DNA of 64,000 nucleotides, from assembly GCA_030386875.1 (NCBI GenBank), contig CM059576.1:65099581-65163580 (forward strand), given 5' to 3'. Positions 41,220 to 52,228 of the stretch are shown in pieces (the stretch's first letter is position 1; each line of letters begins with the position of its first letter). The DNA comes from Morinoia aosen. Lineage: Eukaryota > Arthropoda > Malacostraca > Amphipoda > Talitridae. The position numbers were made by a program, and so were the translations under genes. The notes below the pieces were generated by a model, which worked only from the letters and a program-made list of their open reading frames with translations, made no database searches and was not told where the DNA came from.

Positions 41220-41223
41220 ATTA

Positions 41224-41447
41224 TGTGCCAATACGGTCACGCATTTCTCCTCGTACATAGGTTAGTACGTACCTTCAGTGCCACGCCTGGCGCGACTTGG
41301 GCGTCGTGCGCCGCTGAGTCAGCAATTTGTGTGTATAAATGCCCCGTGTTCAGCTCTGCAGAGCGCATTTGGACCTACTACCTCTTTACGTCAAGTACAC
41401 GTTGAAGTCTACTCGTCTACTCACTATCCACCTTTAGATACGGCATA
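41224..41447 (+). repeat. 5' LTR of the gypsy element
   Basis: 224-bp direct repeat of 58630-58853. It contains a TATA box (TATAAA, 41334-41339) followed about 30 bp later by GAGCGCATTTGG and GTCAAGTACACG, so it has promoter layout. A TGG-starting stretch one base after the LTR (TGGTGGATCAGTTAATTACG) is a candidate primer-binding site; I cannot name the tRNA. Confidence 0.92.
41334..41339 (+). promoter_or_regulatory. TATA box in the gypsy LTR
   Basis: TATAAA within GTGTATAAATGCCCC, placed mid-LTR as expected for an RNA polymerase II promoter. The matching copy in the 3' LTR is at 58740-58745. Confidence 0.7.
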
Positions 41448-41669
41448 CTGGTGGATCAGTTAATTACGTACCCACGACGTGTTGTAATATTGAGACTTGT
41501 GCTGTGAACGTGGTTCAGTGACTTCTGTGATTGAAGGAAACGGAAGTTGAGTCAAAAGCTTCGTCGGTGATTCTACTTTGATCGTGTTTTTACGGAACTT
41601 ATCGTAGTGTGGAGGTCTGCTCATCGCTTCGTGTGAAGAAAATCTTTTGGATCAAGCGTCGATATTATT

Positions 41670-41897
41670 ATGGAGGCATCTAAAGCAACGGGAAGAGAAA
41701 TTGAAGAAGCACCGCAAGTATATAACAACGTTTTTAAGTTTATAGTGAAACGTGTTCCTGAAAAAGATATGCTGGATTCTTACAAATTGGATTTGCATAT
41801 ACCCGTAGGAGTGCCCTACAAAGCGCGTGTCGACCTGGAGCAGGAAGGAGATCACTGCGTCATGAAATTGTGCGTAAATTTCCATCGGAAAAAGTAA
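41670..41897 (+). CDS. Small ORF before gag in the gypsy element (75 aa)
   Basis: The first substantial ATG after the 5' LTR opens a 75-codon frame: it starts MEASKATGREIEEAPQ, continues with VYNNVFKFIVKRVPEKDM and ends in a basic FHRKK. No family is recognised. Its position between LTR and gag is unusual for Ty3/gypsy elements, where the leader is normally untranslated. It could be a real accessory protein, an upstream regulatory frame, or chance; composition is protein-like (mixed charged and hydrophobic residues). Confidence 0.4.
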   Translation: MEASKATGREIEEAPQVYNNVFKFIVKRVPEKDMLDSYKLDLHIPVGVPYKARVDLEQEGDHCVMKLCVNFHRKK

Positions 41898-42988
41898 CGT
41901 GGTCATTTACCAGTTGAATGCATCAGTGGTTGTGTTCATAAAATTCTACGAACATTTACTGTGATACTACAACTTCGAGAACATTGTGTAACGTGTATGT
42001 GATAAATAGATTGCATACCCAAGTGTCTTTACTTAAAGTTTATAAAGAAACTGTGTTAACGTTATTAATACGTATAAATAAACAGTGATCTGTGCAATTA
42101 CGCACATTCAGGAAACGTGAACATACGTAAACAATACAAGAGACGTGCTACGTGCTAAAAACTGCTACTCCGCTGTGTGTCGGCGCTGCGTGTACGACCT
42201 TGGCATCCGGCACTCTCGACATCTGGCTGTGCTGTGCCTGTGCTACGCAGACGACCTTGAGATCGGCGCCGCGTCTGGTACTACTGTTGCTGAGCAGTCT
42301 ACTTGGGCGTCCTTGACATCAGCTGTAGCTGTTCTGCCTGCTCCCTGTGGCTACTGCACTGCCTTGGCGGCGTTGCTGAATTATCAGTTAAGTGTTCTGT
42401 AACTATAAAATTTTTATTGCATTTTTAGGATATAATCTGTGTGACTCAGTCAGTTTTTTTTTCGTCTAGTTCTTTTCGATAATTTGGTTATTGAGTGACT
42501 AATAACATTGGAATCGTGTACCAGTATTCCCTTGTTAGTAATTTGATTAGGTTATTTTGTGAGATCAATGAGGACATTACGGTAATTCATCTTTTTTAAA
42601 AATAGTTGTGGTTTGCTGCCGAACGTTCATTTGATTTTGTAGTAATTGGATACTCTGTAATAGTGATCGTTTTCGTTTTAAAAATTTTTTTTGGTGGCGG
42701 TGCGAATATTATTGTATAAGGGTATTGTTTGGTATTGTGTTTAGGTGAATTGCTGCGTTAGCATATTGATTTTGGTATTTATATTGACGATAATTTTATT
42801 GTAGGTTAGTACCGTGAGGTTAATTCTTACGGTGGGATCATATTAATTTTGAGAGATAGGTTTTTAACGCGCTGCCGCGTCGATCAATTTATTTTTGGGT
42901 GATAGGATTTTGAGATTAATCGGTGTCACTCGTTTTTTTTGCGGCGTAGAAATTTTGCGTCGGTGAATGGGATTATTAAAATTGAGTT

Positions 42989-43556
42989 TTGCGTCTTATG
43001 ATGGGAGATTCTGATTCAGATCCTGAATTTATCCGTTCGACGAGTACAATTACTGGTAGCGGAAGAGTTTCTGTTCCAGCATTTAGTGGTACGTTACCTG
43101 GTACGTGCGTACATACTCCATCAAGTGTGATTATGTCTGGACCACAGACTACGACAGTAATTACGACCACTGTTAGCACGCAGACCGTGTCGTTCAGTAC
43201 GCCGAGTGTTACTACAATGACGTCTTCTAGTGGACCGATGGCGGGTGGTAGTGTTTCAACAACTTTACAACGGGGGAGTACTATTTTGTCCAGTGCGGAG
43301 CTACCTCTGTTTAAAGGCCGTCAGAGGGTCAGAGACCCGATTTTCTGTGAAACGAAAAGTTTTCGAACGCATGTGGCCAATCTTAAATCGTACATGTGCT
43401 TGTTGCCCGACGTCACTTCAGATGACGCCAAAAAAGAGTTACTTGTGCGCAGCGCACACAAAAGCGTTGGCGACTTTAATGGCGTCGTCACAAAATTAGT
43501 AGACCCTGCTATTAATTATTCATTTGATCAGGTTATCGATATTCTCGATGACATCT
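42989..43556 (+). pseudogene. gypsy gag, part left of the BEL-2 insertion
   Basis: The frame starts at an ATG at 42998 or just upstream (MRLMMGDSDSDPEF) and has a Ser/Thr/Val-rich low-complexity N-terminus followed by a helical capsid-like part (TLQRGSTILSSAELPLFKGR; DDAKKELLVRSAHKSVGDFN). The LFKGR phrase followed by helices is typical of gypsy-type capsid N-termini. The BEL-2 insertion ends it at 43556. Confidence 0.7.
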
Positions 43557-44095
43557 TGTCGCGCTAACCACCAAAGCGCCAACTTCCAGATAAACCTGGC
43601 ATTGACATAGTCTCTTCTGCATTAAGTTAAATGATAATATGACAAGCAAAGACAATAAATAAGGATTGCTCACCTGAACTTCGAAGAAAAGTTGTCCAGG
43701 GAACACTTCCTCAATGATAGCCGGCTCTCCGGGCTCTCAGATGCCCGAAAGCAGGACCGGTTTAGAAGTCGTAACGCACAGGGCACGTGCTGCCGACTCC
43801 ATAGGTGGTTGTCTTCTGACGTGTCAGCCGGCGAAGGCCTCGACGTCACGTGCGCTCCGAATCCGTTGCTGTGACTTCGGATGCAGCTCGCAAAGATAAA
43901 CGAACACATTAAGGATGTTCGACATACGCATTTGTTGCCAGGAAGGGGAGCAATCCATTATTGCCTGCTTGTCATATTTAATTAATATAATTCTTTTAGG
44001 TCAATTAAGAATTGATTTTGACCCAGTCCCTTATACTACAAGATATTAATTAACTTGCATGGGACATACAAGAGGAGCAGGCTGGAGTTGCGACA
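43557..44095 (-). repeat. 3' LTR of BEL-2
   Basis: 539-bp direct repeat of 50761-51299. It contains AATAAA-type motifs and a GC-richer central stretch (GGCGAAGGCCTCGACGTCAC). Open frames read through the LTR on both strands are identical in the two copies and have no family signature. Confidence 0.93.
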
Positions 44096-44231
44096 CAATC
44101 CCGGCAAAAGAAAAAACGGAGTTTTCATTTGAAAATTCCGTGAAATACACAAAGACATGCAATGTCCTTCCAGCTCAATACTGGAAAGGACCAAGTAATA
44201 ATATCTGCGCATAACACATAATTGAAAGGGT

Positions 44232-46193
44232 TTACAAATGCCCTTTCTTAATAAGATAAGTTAATTTACTACGTTGCTGACGCGCCGCTTGCCTAAGAGG
44301 GCGGTCAGCAGGAGTAACTACCGGTTCTTCGGACAAGACCGAAGAATCCGTATCAGAAGAATTTGAAGAATTAAGCTGCTGAACTCTAGGGTGTTCAGAG
44401 GTAGAACTACCCCTTTGAGTTTCAAACCTCGCGGGAGGCTCGGAACGAGGGTATGATTCCGCGTCCGAACCACTCCCGTCTGCGCTATCTCCCACCTCCT
44501 CTGGAGTAGGATCGGTCACAACTAACTCCAGTGGGTACAGTAACGAGACTTTAATGACGCTTTCGGTGTTATCAGCCCTTATAATTCTTACAACACGGAC
44601 CTTGCCGTCGCGACCAGGAAGCAAAGCACTGATGCGAGCCAAGGCCCAAAATGGTCTGGGTTTTATAGGGTGTTTTACAAGTACCACTTGACCCACAGAT
44701 AAGAATTTATTTTGCAAAGGTAGAGATTTCAGAGGATATGAACCTCGCAAAGAAATAAGATACTGAGAATACCAAAGCTCCCGGAACTTAGCGACCATGA
44801 CATCGCGTCTCTCCAAAAGAGTAAGCAAATGCTCGCGATGCTCAACATCGTCAGTCTCCAAGTCCGGAAGCTCATCGGACAGAATAAGAGAATTAGATGT
44901 AGGATAAAGCTGAAGAAATTGAAGGGGCATTATAGGTAGAATCGAGTCCCCCATCTCAGTGTAAGAGAGGGGACGCCGATTAAGGTTAAGAGAAATATCA
45001 GAAATGACAGTAATGAAGGAAGAATAAGAATAAGTGCTACGTCCAAAAAGTTTATATATGCAATCCTTTATGGACTTGAACAGGCGTTCCCATATCGCTC
45101 CAAATTGAGGACTATAGATAGGGATAGTTTTGAATTTAATATTAAAAGGTCGAAACCGCTCTTCATACAAAGAGGAAGTTAACACTTCCGATAGAAGATC
45201 GGGAGCGGCGGTGAAAGTTCTAGCATTGTCAGAATAAACAGTGTTAGGAATGCCCTTTTCGTTTGTAAATCTAATGAAGGCAAAGCAAAATTCCTCCAAA
45301 GTCATAGATGGAAGAACTTCAATGTGAATAGCCCTAGTCTGAAAACACGTAAATAACAGTAAGTACACCTTTTGCTTGTGACCAAAAGGGTCTAATACCC
45401 AAAAGTGGGCAGAGAAATCCATGCCAGTTGTGGCAAATGGCCTCACGAAATTAGTACGCGAGTCAGGTAAAGCAGGAGGATCGGGATAGGAAAAAGCTTT
45501 GGCGTTTAGCTTCTTGCATACAATGCATTTAGCCAAGACGCCGCGAACTGTGCGCTTGCAGCGTGGCACGACATAACCGTCTACCTTAAGTTTCTGAACG
45601 GTGATGTCGAGCCCCTGATGGTTAAGAAGTTTGTGAGTGTGCGAAATTAATAAATGAGTCAAATGTGAAGAACTAGACAGCAAGATGGGGTTGCGAGTGT
45701 TATAGTCTAATTCCTCAGCATTCGCAATACGACTATTCGAACGAATGATACCGTGCGAATCGAGAAAAAGGTTTAAAGTTCTAACTAGCAGCGGCGGCCG
45801 AGGACTTTTGTTTTTCAAGGCCTCGAGCTCGCCTGCAAAGTGTGTACTTTGCATAGAAGAAATAAGGAACAGGAAAGCTCGCAATTTTGCATTGCCCAAA
45901 TCTGCATGTCGAAAAATAGCGACAGCTTTAAACACCTTCTCAACCGTACCTAGTAACTTAGGATAGGAGGAGAAGCGTTCAATCTCCAGAATAGGAGCTT
46001 TACACGGAGGGACAACATTAACATTAATACATGCAGAGGATATAAATTGATGGGGAATGCATCCCAAGTGGCCCTTGGGCCACTGGTCCTTACCTTCGCG
46101 AATCCAGTCAGGACCTGTTAACCATACATTTTTACTCTCGAGAAACTTTGATGCTTTTATGCCTCGAGTTAACATATCTGCCATATTGTACAT
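44232..46193 (-). pseudogene. BEL-2 pol: integrase and C-terminal domain
   Basis: A 653-codon open stretch starts in the RNase H/integrase connection (MADMLTRGIKASKFLES) and contains the HHCC finger (HKLLNHQGLDITVQKLKVDG; CIVCKKLNAKAF), the catalytic blocks TTGMDFSAHF, VYSDNARTFTA and the IYSPQFGAIWERLFKSIKDC region, then the DUF5641-like end (RPFWALARISALLPGRDG; VKVSLLYPLELV). It ends with a charged, Ser/Glu-rich tail and RQQRSKLTYL, 130 bp from the 3' LTR. Fossil virus-like element; broken. Confidence 0.88.
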
Positions 46194-46206
46194 GGTGGGA
46201 ACGTAT

Positions 46207-48576
46207 TCATAGTGAAAAGAAGGTATAAAGAAGCTTTATACCTTCCAACGTTAGTCGCATGCTGTCTATATCCTTAATTCTATTACTGACAAAAATATTC
46301 TTTCGGGGAGGCTTACCACTCAATAACCAAGCCAGGGTAACCTGGGAATCGGTAAGAAAAGTTACACTTGAGACCGTGTAGGGAAAATTGACGTCACTCA
46401 TCAGAGAAACAAGACACTGGTACGCAAGATACACAGCCAGAAGTTCTAGAGAAGGAAGAGTTCGTTGCCTAGGAGGTGAAACTTTAACCTTAGAGAAAAG
46501 AAGTGAGCTGCGCTCTTTTTGGACACCGTACATACAGGTTCCAAAAGCTCTTTCACTAGCATCACAGAAAATTACGAGGTCAACTTTCTCAGTTTCAACA
46601 AGATTCATCCTAGGGAACTCAAATTCATGCAATTGAGAAAATTCCTGACAAAAATTACGCCATTCTTTACAGATATCATCTGGAACGTCTTGATCCCAGC
46701 CTAGTCTCAACGGTGTTAATTTACGTAAGATGAGTTTTCCTCTAACAGAGAAAGGTAACAGAATTCCTAGCGGATCATACAACGAAGCAATGTCTGACAG
46801 CATACTTCTACGAGTTTTACAGGAAGGATTTAAGCTTTTTACAGATATGGAAAGAGAATCAGAAGAAGAGTTAAAGTTGTAACCCAACACTCTGGAGTGC
46901 TCACTGGAGCTACAAAGAGAAGGGTCAATCTGAGACAGAAGATTAGAGTTATTAGACTGCCATTGACGCAGTGGAAAGCCGCTTTCTCTGAAAGCTTTGT
47001 TTGCGCGTTGAAAAGTGTCAAGCGCAAGCTCGGGACTATTAGTTGTGAATATAAGGTTATCAACGTACAGTTTGTTAGACATGATGTCTCTAACCACCAA
47101 ATCACTAATAGTTTTAGCATGTAGTTTGAGAAGAAAATTGAGAATGTAAGGGGAAGCGACAAAACCGAATAACAAGGTTGTGTACCTAAAATATTTATAT
47201 TCCCCATTTTGAAAGAGAACAAAACTAAACTGATTTCGGTCAAAATTTTTGGCTAACTTCACTTGAAGGAAAGCCTTGAAAATATCAGATAGCACAACAA
47301 CAGAATTAGAGCGAAAATACACCAACAAGCCAAGCAAATCATTCATGAGGTTAGGACCTACGTATGAGGCCTCATTTAGACTAGGCAATTTACCTCGCTT
47401 GAGCGAGCAATTAAACACTGGGCGTATCTTGGAAGTGGTAACGTGTTCTCTCACGACAGGCCTATGTGGTATCCACTTATGTTCACACACATTTAAATTC
47501 TCGAGAGAAAGAGGCTCAATTATACCTAACTCGAGTTGTTCCTGAAAGACATCGTTATATTGCTTCTCTATCCCTTTACGAGAGTTAGAAGCAGCAACTT
47601 TCTGCGCGAGATAGCGTGCCAACCCGAAACTATGTGGAACTTTCGCTAGTATATTACGATTCCAAGGTATGTGAACATGATAGCGGCCTTCGTCATAAAC
47701 TACGCTACTCTTAAAGTCTTTTAGCTCTTTATCATTCTCCACTTCCTTAGCAGGCACCCCTATTAATTCTAAGTCTAGAAGTCTATCAAGACCGGCCTGC
47801 ACATCACACTCAGTGCCATCCAAGGCAGAAGAACAAACTTTAGGAGGTTCAAAAAATGCCTCCAACACACCATGATAACGCTTAGCTTTAGGTTTACTCT
47901 TTTTTGTTTGCTTTTTTTGTTTATTTGCAATAGTCAAGGAAGAAGAAACTTTATGCAGAGCAGAAGAAGAGGAAGAAACGTCAGGCGAAACAACAGAAGG
48001 AGAAGAATTCTTAGGCGAAACAACAGAACAAGGCGAGCCACCGTCTTGCTTTCTAGCGGCCGAAGCCACGATAGGAAAAGAGGATTTATAACATTTTAGA
48101 TCCCCGAAGGGTAAAAAACCGTTAGCTACACGCATAACTTTATAGCCAGCGACGTTTTGCAATTCAAGCACTCGAAAAGCTTGAAGAGCATCAACCCCCA
48201 GAATGCCGTTGATTTGAATATTGTCATCAACGACTTCAGGAAAGGAAGTAGACAGAGGAAGCTTAGTCTTAAGGAGCTCGAGTTTAGATTTCAAACCCTT
48301 CATCCCCATCTGTAGGTGCAAATTTTGCATTGCAAAAATATCAAGCTCATGCTTCTCACAGTCAGGAAGCACGAGCTCGACGTTAATGTGCTTGCCCCGC
48401 AACGGGACAGAGGCACCAACCGTGTTTACAGTAATTTGCTGCAAATCATCGTTAGAACTATTAGAACTAACGGTATTCAGGTCAATCAACGTTTGTTGAC
48501 TTCCTGAGTCAATGACGAAATTTACACGTTTAGAAATATTATTAACTTTAGTAGAAAGAGCGATTACAGGGCACAT
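46207..48576 (-). pseudogene. BEL-2 pol: protease, RT and RNase H
   Basis: A 789-codon open stretch has an aspartic protease block (NFVIDSGSQQTLIDLN), a GILGVDALQAF motif shared with BEL-1, a low-complexity lysine/serine linker, then RT with KIRPVFNCSLKRGKLPSLNE, VVLSDIFKAFLQVKL, FGFVASPYILNF and the YVDN box (NKLYVDNLIFTTN). RNase H follows (LVIFCDASERAFGTCMYG; LPSLELLAVYLAYQC; VTFLTDSQVTLAW). The YVDN box and FGFVASPF/YIL phrase identify BEL/Pao and are shared with BEL-1. Confidence 0.88.
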
Positions 48577-48597
48577 TCGAAAACGTGCCTTTAACCG

Positions 48598-49866
48598 TCA
48601 AGAAGATGAGGCGGCAAGAGAAGAAAAACTTACAAACTTAGGGCATAACGGGCTAACGTGGGTATTAGCCTTACATAACGAACAATGAAAGGGCAAGCCT
48701 CTGCTTTTTGCAGGGCAAGACTTAGCTACGTGGTTGTGACTAAGACATACGGAACACAATTGCAACTCGCCTACTTGCTTCACGCGTTTTTCGTGAGTAT
48801 CAAATTTACGGCAAGAAAAAGACGTGTGACCGGTCTGCTTACAAAACCGGCACACTTTCACGTTAGGAAGGTTAGAAGATACAGGAGAAGATTTAAACTT
48901 AGTTTCAGCTCGAGTCTTCTCCTCCACCCTATCATTGCGAAGGGAGAGATATTTCTTAGGTTTGGATTTAGTTTCCAACAGAGACAGCACATGATGCGCG
49001 TTCTCAAACATTTCTAAAGAGAAGAAACTAGCTTTACAGTAACGAAGAAGTTCTAACAAAAAAAAGTCAGGCAGTTTGGTTTTAATTATAGCAGAAAACA
49101 AGAGATTGCCTGATTTCTCGTTACGAAAATCTACTCCAAGCTTAGAGAGCTCAAGTAGACGAAACTTAACTTTAGAAAGAAAAGTCCCTATTTCTGCAAA
49201 GCTAAAGACACTGGGAGAATTTATTAATTCGTCCAGTGCAAGAGAAACTAGTTTGTCTGCGTTCAAAAATTCCTGCTTGAGCAAAGCCCAAGCAGCTTGG
49301 AAACAATTCTCATTGGGAAGTCCCTCAACCAGACTAAGGGCTCTTCCCTGTAATTGATTTTTTAAGAATATAAACTTTTGCTCCTCGCTCATATTAGGAT
49401 AGGCTTGAAGAGCATTAAGAAAAGATTCCTGAAAATGGAGAAAAGAAAAAGGACAGTGTTCATTATCACTGAACTTTCTTAAAGTTAACTGAGGAGCTCG
49501 GAAAATGTTTAATGGTACATCCACAACAGAAACCTTACTAGCCTCAGAAGGAGGCGCGGTATCATTAGAGTTTGATACCTGTGCCGAAAAACCTGAATTT
49601 TTTAATTCAGCTATTAATTCAACAATTTGTACTTCATATTCAGCTCGTCTAACTAACTCCTCCTCAGAAATTTCCTCAAGGTCAGAAGGTAGAATAGAGG
49701 AGAGATGGCGAAAGTCCTTTAGAAGGCTACTCAACTGAGGAATAGCCTCCCTTAGGAAAGAAGGTGCACAGCCAGGAGCTAGCACTTTCTTTCGCAAGGC
49801 GGTAATACTACATTTTACTCCCCGCATTTTCATGCTAAGGGCTGAGGCGTTAAACGTTTCAGTCAT
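48598..49866 (-). pseudogene. BEL-2 gag
   Basis: A 422-codon stretch begins MTETFNASALSMKMRGVKCS, with a long helical capsid-like region (LPSDLEEISEEELVRRAEYE; FSFLHFQESFLNALQAYPNM; a TLRKF-type block) and three cysteine knuckles near the end (CRFCKQTGHTSFSC, CSVCLSHNHVAKSC, CSLCKANTHVSPLC). The knuckle arrangement matches that of BEL-1 Gag. Sequence identity to BEL-1 is low, so the two are different BEL families. Confidence 0.85.
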
Positions 49867-50760
49867 GTTACGTTTGCAAAAAAAGTAATAAGTAAATAGT
49901 TAATAGGCTTATTAGAAAAAAGTTCAGCTAATAAAGGTCTACACTTTTTTTAAGTGGACAAATTAGGTTACATCCCTATATTATATAGATAGAAAAAATA
50001 AAAAAGACACATAGAATACACAAAAGGTTCTTCCCCACCAATTAAAGTTTGATCACATTATAAATGGTTACACAATTAAATTTTTCACAAAAATATTATT
50101 TTTAAATTTTTGCTTCAATATATTTAATTTATTACTTACATACTAATACACAAAAGTGCAATCAGAAAAATTCTAATTGTGCAAGGTAAACAAGAGACTA
50201 GCTTCCAAAAACACAGGGAGCCAGTAATACGAACAATAGTACCTTGCACAAAAACGACACGAAAAATGCACCTTAAGCTAAATGAGAAGAGAACCACCCC
50301 GGCTTCAAGCCCGGAAAGCTCGGCAATCAACAAGATTTTCCTAATTACGGAAAATTTATTACATTTATTTTAAGTTTTTTTTTTATGAAAAACAGTTATT
50401 TAAACTGGAGAAAGAAGAAACAAAAAGATATAGTCACCAGGATTATTCCTGAAGCAACTCCAGCCTTACTTAGCAGCTGACGAACGAATTGCGCACGTCA
50501 GAACTGCGAACTTTCAAATGAAATGAAGAATTTTATAATTTAAGAAATTCTTCATATAAATGAATAATGAATTGAATTTCAAAGAATAAAGATTTTGAAG
50601 ATTAGATCACTTTCTTCAAACGAAGTATTTGAAGATTAAATCACTTTCCTCAAAAGGTTGCGAAGATTACAATTACGTTAAACTTGACTTCGAAAAAAGG
50701 AACTTTCGAAGATTACGAATATAAAGAATTACAAAACTTTTCTTCGAAAAAAAAGAACTA
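49867..50760 (-). promoter_or_regulatory. BEL-2 5' leader
   Basis: About 890 bp between the 5' LTR and the gag ATG (49866). It is AT-rich and contains two to three imperfect repeats of GAAGATTAAATCACTTTC. No clear primer-binding site was recognised next to the LTR. It is presumed to hold packaging and start signals of the fossil element. Confidence 0.5.
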
Positions 50761-51299
50761 TGTCGCGCTAACCACCAAAGCGCCAACTTCCAGATAAACC
50801 TGGCATTGACATAGTCTCTTCTGCATTAAGTTAAATGATAATATGACAAGCAAAGACAATAAATAAGGATTGCTCACCTGAACTTCGAAGAAAAGTTGTC
50901 CAGGGAACACTTCCTCAATGATAGCCGGCTCTCCGGGCTCTCAGATGCCCGAAAGCAGGACCGGTTTAGAAGTCGTAACGCACAGGGCACGTGCTGCCGA
51001 CTCCATAGGTGGTTGTCTTCTGACGTGTCAGCCGGCGAAGGCCTCGACGTCACGTGCGCTCCGAATCCGTTGCTGTGACTTCGGATGCAGCTCGCAAAGA
51101 TAAACGAACACATTAAGGATGTTCGACATACGCATTTGTTGCCAGGAAGGGGAGCAATCCATTATTGCCTGCTTGTCATATTTAATTAATATAATTCTTT
51201 TAGGTCAATTAAGAATTGATTTTGACCCAGTCCCTTATACTACAAGATATTAATTAACTTGCATGGGACATACAAGAGGAGCAGGCTGGAGTTGCGACA
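50761..51299 (-). repeat. 5' LTR of BEL-2
   Basis: 539-bp direct repeat of 43557-44095 without any difference seen by eye. As the minus-strand 5' LTR it begins TGTCGCAACTCCAGCC and ends GCGCGACA. The ATCT duplication follows on the plus strand. Confidence 0.93.
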
Positions 51300-52181
51300 A
51301 TCTACGTCTCGAAAGGTGAACGATCTGTACATGCTTTAGCTTGCGACCTGAACCAGCTACGGCTGTTACGAAACGAAGGATTGTCTGCCCAATTGGTTAT
51401 GGCAATGTCAAAAATAAGAAATTTGAGTGATCATATTCTTAATAGTAATGAAGTAGCAATACAAAGACATCCATTTGTAACTGCTAGTACAAATCAAAAC
51501 GAGTTGAAAAAATTCTCTGGAGATCTAGTTGTTTTCAGCCTTGCTACAGCACTCCTTGCTCCATTATTGGAAGAGAATTTCTGTAAAAAAATATTTTCAC
51601 GACCATTCATAAGTTCAGAGGAGCTTTTAGCTCGTCTAGTTTCCGCTGTGCGTAATAACCCTGAGGGAAGAGAAATACTTGCGCGCAAAAATAATACCCA
51701 TTACCCGTATCAAACCAGAGAGACTTATCTAGCGGTCGTGCCTGAAGAGGGAGAGTGGGATGAGAAAGATTCGTCCCCCGAGGTCTTCTATGCATCACAA
51801 AATACCAGCCGACGATTTCAAGGTCGGAGACCATTTTTTAGAAGCAATTGGAGACCTGCTAGATTTCCAAGGGGGAGACAGCATGCTTACTTCGGAGACC
51901 GACCTTTAGGTTCTTTGGAGTGCCACGAGGCTCAGGTAGTTAACCCACAACAGAGCGGTAAAGATAAATCGTTTTGTTCACTGTGCAATACCGCAGGTCA
52001 TGTTCAAAGTATGTGCACGAGTAAAAGAGGCCAAAGCAAATCAAATTTCCGAGGCCATGCTTGCTACACTTGTGGGAAGACGGGCCATTTTGCACGCGAA
52101 TGTCTTTCGCGTGGTCGTAGTAGAGGGCGAGGCGAAGCGTACTACGCTGCATCTTGCGAGGGTGAAAATTTTTTAGAGTAG
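51300..52181 (+). pseudogene. gypsy gag, part right of the BEL-2 insertion
   Basis: The stretch continues capsid-like helices (LVMAMSKIRNLSDHILNSNE; LLEENFCKKIFSRPF) and then a basic Arg/Gly-rich part with two zinc knuckles, CSLCNTAGHVQSMC and CYTCGKTGHFAREC (CX2CX4HX4C), ending in SRGRSRGRGE. The order and the two knuckles match a gypsy nucleocapsid. Fossil element. Confidence 0.8.
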
Positions 52182-52228
52182 ACAAAGAAAAATCGGAAAA
52201 TTCAGAGTGTCTTGCAGTAGAGAAGGAG

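Larger units (their letters stand above)
43557..51299 (-). mobile_element. BEL/Pao LTR element (BEL-2) inside gypsy gag
   Basis: Two 539-bp LTRs (43557-44095 and 50761-51299) begin TGTCGC and end GCGACA and appear identical by eye over their full length. A 4-bp duplication ATCT flanks the element (43553-43556 and 51300-51303). On the minus strand it carries gag with cysteine knuckles, protease, RT with YVDN, RNase H, integrase and a DUF5641-like end. It is structurally complete and the youngest large insertion here, because it lies inside the young gypsy element. The coding part has about two breaks. Confidence 0.92.

Noticed and set aside
42145-42402. 85-codon plus-strand frame in the gypsy leader
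   Set aside because: Composition is Cys/Ala/Leu-rich without family signature, and it is weaker than the 41670-41897 candidate. It is probably chance.
43670-43909. Identical frames in both BEL-2 LTRs (also at 50874-51113)
   Set aside because: They are duplicated only because the LTR is duplicated; no domain is visible.
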